Notes under the pieces: model-generated | Database searches by the model: none | What the model was told of the DNA's origin: nothing | What the model saw: the letters and a program-made list of their open reading frames with translations, nothing else | Source of the DNA: Patellaria atrata CBS 101060 | Taxonomy: Eukaryota; Ascomycota; Dothideomycetes; Patellariales; Patellariaceae | Length of the DNA: 64,000 nt | Direction of reading: 5' to 3' | Assembly: GCA_010093705.1 (NCBI GenBank) | Contig: MU006106.1 | Coordinates: forward strand, 337,086 to 401,085 | Shown here: piece after piece, positions 55,152 to 64,000 of the stretch | How positions within the stretch are numbered: position 1 is the first letter of the stretch | How the letters are laid out: each line of letters opens with the position of its first letter | Translations under genes and position numbers: made by a program

Positions 55152-56799
55152 TCAATGTTGATTCGAAGGACCGGCGTAGGGAAAATCGAAATATCTCCTG
55201 TCAGCTTTAGAATATATGTCGACTTCCAATGGTTTAGGAGGAGGTGGCGGTGGTTGACCGTTCTCAAGGGGCTTCTGACCCCATACCACATATCTGTTAG
55301 AGATTGTCAGCTATCAAACTTTGATAGATTTACAAGGTGAGTCGACATACATCTTATGGTATGCGTGAACACTCCGATCGGAAAGTGATTTTCTGACGTT
55401 TACCAAGTAGACTTCGATTTCGTCCTTCGTCCAACCAAGACCTCGATGGAACCAAGCGAGACTGAATGCTTGCAGTCCGTCTAATAAACTGTCCTCGCTG
55501 AATCGTCCTAGCATTTTGAATTGTGGATCCTTTGGCCAGGGATTTATTGGAAGCTTATACACCTCCTCGTGCACATTAATAAAACCTGCTTGTTCATACC
55601 AACGCTTGAGTTTGTTGGCGATCCTAAGGGGTTTCCCTAGGTTCATAGCGGCCATATCTTGCGTCTTAGTCCACTCAGCAAAGAGGTAATCGGGTCCCAT
55701 TGTACCATCGTCACAGTAGATGGTTGGCATATACTCCTGAGATTCCATCCATGCCCCTGGTTTAAGATAACGAAATGATTTTCTAATGACCTCCCGGAAG
55801 TCATGGAAGCACCCAAGTAGAACTCTGGTATGAACATAATCATAATAGTTAGGCTTGATCATCCAATCTTCCTCGGCTGCATCGTCGATAATGAATTTCA
55901 CATTTTTGGGTACCCTTCCCATCCCGTTAGTAGATTGAATATTGGTTCATGGAGTGATGTACACACCATTCAGGTTGTATCGGGGACAGATCCGTTCCAG
56001 TGATCTAGCGGATAAGTTAGTGGTTGCTATTATCCAACTGTACGAGAGGTATCCACCTCAGCCTTCGGAAATTCATGTCCTAGATGATTGATTAATATAT
56101 GAATTTTGTGCCACGTGAGCTGTAGCCCCGAGAAAGCTGCACTGACCCATCTGAATGGCCCATTTTCCCGTACCCGTCCCAATGTCAAGAATTCTCCTAG
56201 GATCGTTCAATGGCGCATAATAATTTCTTCCCCCGAACAAGACCTTGAGTATCTCGAATTGAAGATCCATCCTCTCACACTCCGGCTGGAAATTATCAGT
56301 GCCATGTCTAAGGTATAGCTCTTGTATGGTAAAGACGGACCTGGTCATTCGGAAATAGATAAGCTAAGTCCTGTGCGTTAGCAATAGCCAAAAACATGCG
56401 GTAAAAAGACCAAGGATGGGAATACTTACAGCCTGCCTGATAAGCATGATAGGTCCGTCCATTCTCCTTTATGAAGTCGAATATACTCTCTCTGACTGAT
56501 TTCGTGCTTCTACGATGCTGTTAGACCCTAGGTGACTCTCGAGGACATTATGCGCGCGTATGAGGACTAACGTCTGATAACTTCCCGTCGGATCTGAATT
56601 TTCGGACTGTGTGACAATGATAAGAGTCAGTTTATAGATCAATGTGCCATGGAGTAGGTCACAACAATGGGGTATGGAGGAAGATTTTCGGGAGGCGAAT
56701 AGAACGTACATCTGGCTCGATAGTATCCAGGTCGCTACCGCCATCATTAGATGATGGCGGATCAGAATAATCATGAGGAGCGTAATGATTCATATTCAT
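55152..56799 (-). CDS. LaeA-like SAM-dependent methyltransferase, nine exons
   Basis: Class I methyltransferase of the LaeA/Tam1-like fungal family; substrates of most members unknown. Exons (minus): 56799-56710, 56606-56572, 56509-56430, 56363-56341, 56285-56147, 56079-56057, 56004-55967, 55914-55351, 55293-55152; 377 residues. Spliced blocks in order: DPTGSYQT, FDFIKENGRTYHAYQAGSYL, FPNDQPECERMDLQFEILKV, motif I RILDIGTGTGKWAIQMG (residues 107-123), GHEFPKAEITGTDLSPIQPE, WVPKNVKFIIDDAAEEDW, YDYVHTRVLLGCFHDF, LKPGAWMESQEY, and a C-terminus HAYHKIYVVWGQKPLENG. Every junction is phase-consistent; exons 4 and 6 are 23 bp each. Some donors are weak (GTCCGT, GTCAGT, GTGGAT). Probably nuclear or cytosolic. 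Not proven to be LaeA itself. Confidence 0.86.
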
Positions 56800-58378
56800 G
56801 GTGGAAGGAGAGACTCGAGCTTCGTTCCCGACAAGGTGGAATGAAAGCTGTTGCCGTTGAGGATGGGTACCGAGCAAAGGTTAGTGGCGCCATGGATTTG
56901 GAAGCGAAAACCCGAGTGAAAATAAGAGACGGGACGACACCCAAAGGACCATCTTTGAACCCCGCTCATCCTGAGTCTTGGTCATAGAACTGGCTTGACC
57001 GTGCATACGGTAAGGTAAACCCATAACCTTTAAAACCCCTATTATTGGCTATAAGGGGAGTTGTCTTTCAACTAAAAAGCATTTTCCAACAACCATTCAC
57101 TAGGCGATCAGAGAACTTGTACTTCTTGTACAACCTCACTCTTTGTATGTCAGAGTAGTCTACTTTAACGTACTACTATATCTTATGGTCATTTATTAAG
57201 ATTGACGTATCGGTTCTTTCCTTGATGTTCACCCGAGACAACGTCGGTTCATGTTCTCCATAGCAGTCCCTAGATAGTTCTAATCAAGACGCAGACGATG
57301 AAGAAGTTGTCTCCAAGGTAAAAGGTCGACTCTAGTCACCTTTAAGGTCCATCTGTACTAATTTTTGAACCAGACACACTGGTGTGTTTTGCCGTGTTAC
57401 AAGTAATTCAAGCGGCGAAACTCCTCTCAGCTTCTACTCATGTTTGAAGAAACATCTCCATGGACGGAATTCCAGATTCCCGGGCCAAAGTCCCGGTGTA
57501 ATGGTTTTAGACCCTTTCGGACACGACTATCATGGTTCATCAACAGTAGTCGAAGGGCTAACGAGACGCACGTAACCCAATACCGCTCAAGTATTTGGGG
57601 ATTTTAGGATGGCAGTTTGTGGGGTGTGGGGTCTCTGCTTCCAAAAACTGCGCCGCATGAATCGTGGAGCTGTCAGGCTGCATCTCAGTCCGAATTGGTG
57701 TAGTTACTTGATCCAACAACCGAGATATAACCAATCCAGCTCATAGAATGCAGACCACACTTGGCAAGAAGTGGCCGCCTATAGCAGATTTTAGGACTTT
57801 ACTTATGCCGTTGTAGAGCCTAATATCTTTCTCGCTACCTTAGCTACTCATCTGGTCTGCAAATAGCAGGCATCTACCACACAGAATAAGATGCGTGCGG
57901 AAACTCTGAGGAATGAGACGAAAGCGGCACATGCAAGACGGTGGTTTAAGGGAGCATTAGGCTATCAACCGCCAGAAACCGCATTCTCGGAGTATCTATT
58001 TGTTGGTTTTGATACCTATTGAGGCCCAATTGGAGGCATTTTACCAGTTCACACAAACCGTCCGATGAATGCGCAAATCTAGGGTGGTAACAATCAGAGC
58101 GAGCTGATTCGAATTCCTAAGGCGCCCAAAGTCACTAACTTGCACTAATAGAGATGTAATGGGTTGATAGTACCAGTTGAGCCTGCCTTAGCCATATATT
58201 GGATTCCAGGGGTAAAGATATGAACATGAGATCTAAGCATACCACAGTTAGTGTCCAAGCTGTCCTCGTAGAGTTCACTATCTATATATTAGCTACAGTG
58301 AGTAAGACATGAATGTATTTATATTGCTCTCAAACGACAGATAAATTCTGTAAGTCGGGATTAGATCACATGCATGTA
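56800..58378. other. Intergenic, no gene seen
   Basis: 1.58 kb between the methyltransferase start and the 3' end of the 989-residue gene. Nothing recognised. Confidence 0.45.
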
Positions 58379-61300
58379 TTAAAGGTCAGCACTGGTTTCG
58401 CCGTAAGAAGTTGTGAATCTTCCTTGAACAACGTAATATTCAACATCATCTTCGGTTGGCCAACCACCCCATCTCTTACTGCGATCGATTACCTCCCGGA
58501 TAAGTAACACAAGATCATCGGAAGCAGCATCTTTGCGATCGTCCCAATGTTTCCAACTTCGCTCTAGAAAAACCCGGATAGCGGTTAGCATGCGGCGTAG
58601 TTGTTTGTATCCGTTATGAGATGCTTGTAATTCCTTTTGTAGGTCATCATTATGAAGAGTCAACCACTGAACTAGCGAAAGTATTCCCTCATAATCATGG
58701 AGAAAACCAAGCGCTCGGACGTAAGAATGGAGAACAGCAGGATGGGGAATCCTAAGGAGTGGAGTAGAGATTGTTGACAATTCTAATAACATATCTGTGG
58801 AGTCCTCGGTCTTCAAAATATTAAAATTCCCTACGACGGCCTGGAAAATGTGGCGGATGTATCTAGATCCGTTTGAGAGAACACAATCAGCTTCAGATAA
58901 GATGATTGATGGGACGCTCTCGAGGGTCTTTTCTTTGAGATGTATGCTCGCCAGGGTTGCATTCTCGAGTCCAATGCATAGATAGTGAAAGCCTTCAGTG
59001 TCAATCTCCAGTGTATGAAGCTGCATATGGTCATATAAAACCCGCATCATACTTCGAGCAACCAAAGGTATCGCTACTACAGGGATATCGAAACTTCTGT
59101 GAACCAACTGGGTGTTAGAAACCATTGCTAAGGTCCGTAGCACTAGATTGAACGCATGTCTATCCTTGGGAAGTTGACGTTGTACCAGGTGATAGGCGTG
59201 CACAATAGGTAATCGGTTGCGCAATGTCATCCCTAAAATCACAGTTTCCTCATCAGAGTAGTCAAAGGTGTACCCAGTGTATTCATAAGGAAAACGGGAC
59301 AACAGCTGAATAAAACTGAGTAAGAGACCTCGCCAAGGTTTTGGTTCCTTTTTATCGACAATCCGGGGTTCTTGAGAGAGTAGCGTCGTGATCAACTTGT
59401 CCTTGTGCCGAAATTTTCCTTGGTACATGTACTCAATGCCCTGTTGAAGTGATTCAGCGTGCGCAATGAGGAAGGTTAGACAGTGTTCAGACGCTTCGAT
59501 TCCTTGCTCTCTCATTTTCAGGTAGAGCTGATGAATGGAGGGTGGTGAGGACTCAAGATACATCTTCTCTTGCGGCGAGATTGGTGCAGGAATAACCTCT
59601 TTACCATCCCCTGGTAAAGGTTGGTCCTTTTCATCGGGCTCAACTGTGTGCTTGCTGGACCGAATGCTATCTTGATAAATCTTTCCAAACATAGCAAGAT
59701 AGACATCCGGAACTCTCTCAGAATGACTCTTTTCATAGGCTAGGAAAGCAGCCCAAGCTTCTTCCAGAGTCCGAGTCGCATTTATTCGAGCAACCCAAAT
59801 GTTGAAGCGCTTGTCGATAATACTGTGACTTAGATGGCGGGTTTGAATTGTTGGACTACCATCAGTGTCCCAACCGGCATAGATGCTCGCCATTTCTTCC
59901 CACACTCTCGTGCCGTAACCAGCTTCTTTCATTTGACGCATAACCTCACCTGCCCTCGTAATTCCATGTTCAGGACCAATATCGGCATCCACACCCGTTT
60001 TTTCCTCCTTCCAAGGTGGCCACGACCTTGACTTCAGTTTCGTCCACTCTATCTCTTGGGACGTTTTCTTTCGCGCTAGTTGAACCCGAATCACCGCTCG
60101 ATATCCAATTCGACTAATTACGAGTGGGGGATTGTACTCTGCCATCCTACGAAGAATAGCGAATTGAGCCCGCTCCTGCATCTCAATGGTGTTGTATGGT
60201 CGCTCTCGTGCTCTTTTGGAGAGTAGAAGTAGGGTTCGGTTGAAGAGAAGGGTTATTCGAGCTTGTCGTTTGCGCGAAAGCGGTTCCACATTTGGTTTTG
60301 AAGTTTTGCCAATGCTCTCATTGAACATTGTAGCAATATCATAAATAACAGGCGGCCATACACGAAACGCGTGACGCAAAAGGCGGGAAATGACCATGAG
60401 CGTAGTTGCTTCATCCTGAACCCTGGGGATCATATTACTCTGGTTAGTGCTTCCCAAAATTTTCAAGGCGTAGACAACCAAGAGCCGCAATGCATTAGCT
60501 GAGATATTGTTCCTCCGCAGAAGGATTAGATATACGAAGGTAGGAATGGGACAACCGCCATCAACGTAATGGCCTCTTCTTTTATGTGTATGTTCCAGCA
60601 ATGTCTTTGCAGAACTGTACGGCGCACTGCAAAGTATATCCGACCATATTTCAAGATCCTTGATAGTATAGCCTTTACGGTGAAGGTATAACAGCTGATC
60701 ATCGTTCAAAGCAGGGGGGTTTCCATCTGAATCCAGGAAAGTCTCAAACGGTAACGGATGTAGAGTAACTGTAGACTCCAATTTTCGGCCCTTGCTTTTG
60801 ATATAACTTGCTAAGATCGACTGAAGTGAAATAGGTGAAGTTGGTGGGAACAGTCGCCGTGCCGAGTTGACAGACGTTGACCTTGTCCATCCTGCGCGTA
60901 CAGCCCATGTATCGGAGAGCTTAGAAGGATCGAAATAGCTTTTAGGCGAACCAAAACTACTATCCGCTTGCGAGATAGCATCGATTAGTAACTGCGAGGG
61001 ACTAGGACGTGCTGATTTGATCGCTGCATTACTGGGCACGGGTGGTCGATATCCAGTCCTGACATAAATCTTCCTGAAGAGGTACTTTCTTCTCTCTTTG
61101 ATTCCTTGTGTACAAAGTCCTCTCGGCGCCACCATAGAATTATTATGAGTTGAGGAAGGACGGTGGGAATCGTTTTCAGGGGGGCTCGAGACTGGTGGTG
61201 CTTGCGATAGGGCATATGACCCAGAATTGCGTGTAAGCGTCCATGTTTGCGAAGGATATAGAAAGCTATACTGTCAATCTGTAAGCATTGCACCGAATAT

Positions 61301-61435
61301 TGTTTGTAACGGGTCCAGCAATTTGGAAGAGAAATCGTTAAAAAGGTATCAACTCACTCGATTAGAAGATTGCGCTCTAATTGATAAACTAGAGGTGCAA
61401 TTGCGAGGCAAAAGAAAGAGAGAGATCAATGGCAT
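58379..61435 (-). CDS. Conserved 989-residue protein, probably mitochondrial, PPR-like helical repeats
   Basis: Unnamed large ascomycete protein. Exons (minus): 61435-61358 and 61270-58379. The main frame has its first ATG at 61135, but it stays open 5' to a CAG acceptor, and a 78-bp exon ending CGA-GTGAGT adds MPLISLFLLPRNCTSSLSIR and AQSSNR, rich in Arg/Ser and lacking acids, as in a mitochondrial presequence. The body is a series of amphipathic helix pairs (for example RAGEVMRQMKEAGYGTRVWE, HQLYLKMREQGIEASEHCLT, VLHSYVRALGFLHDYEGILS) resembling pentatricopeptide repeats, so a role in mitochondrial RNA handling is plausible but inferred. Two TCACGTGA/GCACGTGA E-boxes lie about 115-140 bp upstream, in a promoter shared with the next gene. 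Confidence 0.75.
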
Positions 61436-61547
61436 TCATCAAGACAAAATAAGTATGCGTCCGGATGGCTAAGGCAGATCAGAGTGTAATATGAGAAGTA
61501 AACTTAGGGTAGTTGGGTTTATCCCGTCTGGCACGGAGAAGACAAGG

Positions 61548-61577
61548 CACGTGATTTCGATACCAAGCGATCACGTG
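61548..61577. promoter_or_regulatory. Paired CACGTG E-boxes in a divergent promoter
   Basis: CACGTG at 61548-61553 and 61572-61577, 24 bp apart (centre to centre), in the 672-bp space between the divergent 989-residue gene and the gene starting at 62108. The second sits in TCACGTGA, the Cbf1-type half. Confidence 0.5.
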
Positions 61578-62107
61578 ACCTAATTATTAACCATTCTCAA
61601 CACAGGACCTTCCTCCATGATGATAGAATCTTCTTTGCGCCATATTCTCATCAACTATTCTGTAATTCTCTTCACAGTTACAGATTCCGTCAAAGAAATA
61701 GTAGAAAACTTCATATAACAGTGCGGTGCGGTGCTGCATCTATCTTTTCACCTTGCTTCATTCCTGTTGTGTCCACTTTAGTCCCGTGTTCCTCCCGACC
61801 CTCCAACCCCCGACGATCAAGAACATCCAAACCCAGCGCCGCTTGCCAATAGCCTGCCGAACACGACTTTATTCCATCTTTATTACTTCCGCACAATCGC
61901 GCCCTTCACCGGCGCGTCAAGGTCCTGTTCTTCAGGCCTTCGAGCAAGGCACGCGGTAACGGTGAAAACTGCATTCTACCAGCTAAGGACCAGATAAAAG
62001 CATATTCCTTATTCACGCGCGCCTTCCTCCATCGTAGACCATCAACGATCATTTCGATAACCACTGGCAATCCTCTCGCTCAGAGCACAAGCAGTCACGT
62101 CGTCAAG

Positions 62108-64000
62108 ATGGCGGCCGTCGCCAACGGCGCTCTAACACCGCCCGTCATTTCTGAATCCTCTGTTTCTTCGACTTTGGCCACGAAACGAAAACGCTCTCCG
62201 AGCAGCGCTCAAGCATTGCCAAATGGTGACCATGTTGAGGAGGAGACACAGATATTGCCAGATCCAAAACTACCTTCGCGTCTATTAGAAGATATCGGCA
62301 CTGTGCTCAGAAAGTATGTCCTAATTCACTATCATCAACCTCTAATTACTTACAGAGAACTTTCACCGCAATAAGTGCTAACCCTCGTCTTTCTTTAGCA
62401 TTGACACTAGCCCTTCAATATTAGAGCGCCCTCTACGTACGAGTCGCGGCAGGTCGCCGTCTAGAGAACCTTCTTCAAAGAAAACGAAACTTTCAGAAAC
62501 CGATCCGCGTTCCATCATCTCCAAACTGCTGACGGGCGCATACTTCTCTCTTGAAGATTTGACCAAGGATGTCGAGGAAGCGTCTTCTGCCGTGTTGGCT
62601 TCGGTTCAAGAAAAAGAAAACATGCCTAATGGAATAGCACATAAGAGCGTGGAATATACTACAGATAAATCTTTGCTTGCGAAGGTTCTCGCTTTCAAAA
62701 AAGTCACAGCGGAGATTGTGGCTCGCGAAGAGCAGCGCAAACGGTTTAAAACCCAAAATAACCCGGAAACTAAAGCAGGAATGGATGGTGTTGCCAAAGT
62801 AGAAATTAATGGTATTGTTAATGGTCTCAGTAAGATCAGCGTTTTGGATGGAAGTGGTAACGGGAGAGCTGTGCTCACGCTTTACGCAAATGCACAAGGA
62901 CCGAAGCAACTCTTTTCGAGCTTACAAAGGCCTCAATCTGTGAGGAAGCGCACAAGTTCGAGTTCTGAGTCAACACTGGACTCTTCCATCAAGGTCGTAC
63001 TCCCATTGGATGACTCGACGTTTCCCAATATGATATGTTCAAGCACAATTTTACCATTTCAGGACAGTGCTCAAACCAAAGATCAGAAGAAAATACCAAC
63101 CCTCGGAGAACTTTTCCCCCCTCCCCCTGGCCTTGCTCCGCTTCACCCTCCGAGACCAGCAAAACAGTCATCTACGAGAGGATCAACCATAATTTGGGGT
63201 GCCACTGAGTCAAACCCTAAATCAAATCGGAAATCCGTATCGACATATAGCACTCAGAAACTGACTGTGGGTCAATCTCTGGGTTATAGTGGTGTGGATA
63301 TACCGCAAGAACCTACCTCACCAGCGGCGAAGCGGAAACAGAGAGATCGGGCGCTAAGTACTGGGGAAGTACACCCGCCGCCATCAGAAGCCGCTATAGC
63401 GAGTTTGCAGCAAGCCAAGACGGACGCGCTTTTCAGAAGTGTCTACTCTAGTTTCGCCCCATGTCGAGACAATTCAGTAGCAGTGGTTCCAGAGGAGACA
63501 AAAAACCGCATGTGGTGGCATAAAATCGGACATAAAAAGTTTCAGGAGCCATGGACCGTCGATCCAGCGCTGCTCGAACCGGAGGAGGCAAACAATGGCA
63601 TGCCCAATGCCGACCCCGTCGATGAAGTAGAAGCGTTCGAAGAGGCCGTTAACAATTTCGTTCCAGAGGATGATATTGCCGCTCAAGAGTACGAAAGATT
63701 TACTCGGGAAAAAGAAGTACACGAAATTCTTCAAGAAATATCAGAGATGTTAGAGACGCTATCGTCATTTCAACGGATTAGAAACGCATCTCTTGCATCG
63801 AATATACGGAATCAAACTACTCAGAGCTCATCCACATCCCTTATGGGAAGTCCAACGACTCCCTCGTCTGCAGAACTCGACCACTACAATCTGCTTAAAT
63901 CACAGTTGTCACTTATGATCTCCATGCTTCCACCGTATGCTGTTGCAAAACTTAATGGAGATCAACTTGCAGATTTGAATATCAGCAGGAACATAGTAAT
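62108..64000 (+). CDS. Large low-complexity, probably nuclear protein, 3'-partial
   Basis: Not recognised. Exons 62108-62313 and 62399 to beyond 64000; the intron (GTATGT...TTTAG, phase 2) joins TVLRK/N to IDTSPSILERPLR. At least 600 residues lie in the window and the frame is open at the end. Features: a basic patch ATKRKRSPSS and SSKKTKLS that look like nuclear localisation signals, Ser/Thr/Pro-rich stretches, a PTLGELFPPPPGLAPLHPP proline motif, an acidic tract (PEEANNGMPNADPVDEVEAF), and a leucine-rich coiled-coil-like segment (VHEILQEISEMLETLSSFQR). The C-terminal visible part, LKSQLSLMISMLPPYAVAKL, is hydrophobic and may begin a folded domain. A chromatin or transcription role would fit but is not shown. 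Confidence 0.7.

Overview
The window is nuclear DNA of a filamentous ascomycete (Pezizomycotina). Almost every gene carries short introns of about 48-90 bp with GT-AG ends and a CTAAC/CTAAT-type branch site, and the gene set includes typical filamentous-fungal families: a CON-10-like KGG protein, HSP9/12, FIG1, a fungal-rhodopsin-domain receptor-like protein, a LaeA-like methyltransferase, an amadoriase-like oxidase and an NNP nitrate transporter. I cannot place it below subphylum. All gene models below were assembled by hand from splice signals, reading phase and family resemblance; no transcript data were used.

Layout, left to right. 0-16 kb is fairly dense with housekeeping genes: 3' part of COG3 (+), a TauD-type dioxygenase (+), SmD1 (-), the complex I subunit GRIM-19/NDUFA13 (-) sharing a 194-bp divergent promoter with TRM10 (+), the TLDc protein OXR1 (+), a Myb-like protein (+) and a PhyH-type dioxygenase (-). 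15.5-26 kb carries membrane and stress genes on the minus strand: a seven-TM fungal-rhodopsin protein, FIG1, HSP9/12 and a four-TM protein. Between the first two lies a 1.1-kb higher-order tandem repeat. 26.6-31 kb holds a Ser/Thr-rich GPI-anchored wall protein with a 17-residue repeat (interrupted by an assembly gap) and an RWD-domain protein. 31-42 kb holds an amadoriase-like flavoenzyme (+), a PHO84-type phosphate permease (+), dihydroorotase (-, second assembly gap) and the mitochondrial carrier MTM1 (-). 42-48 kb is gene-poor: an aldo-keto reductase pseudogene, tRNA-like (SINE-like) elements and the F-box gene POF7/HRT3 (+). 48-56.8 kb holds uracil-DNA glycosylase (-), a CON-10-like gene with three 90-bp repeats (+), the nitrate transporter with a perfect NIT4-type octamer upstream (-) and a nine-exon LaeA-like methyltransferase (-). 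The right end has a 989-residue, probably mitochondrial protein (-) and the 5' part of a large unrecognised, probably nuclear protein (+).

The genes do not form an obvious pathway cluster. Shared themes are mitochondria (GRIM-19, MTM1, the 989-residue protein), stress/conidiation (HSP9/12, CON-10-like, OXR1), nutrient uptake (phosphate, nitrate) and surface/mating (FIG1, GPI protein, rhodopsin-domain protein). The least explained structures are the A-B-B repeat array at 18.6-19.7 kb and the scattered Pol III-box/homopolymer elements at 2.6, 44.6, 47.2 and 47.7 kb. I found no CRISPR array, no functional tRNA or rRNA gene, no bacterial-type defence system and no recognisable retroelement or virus-like coding region.
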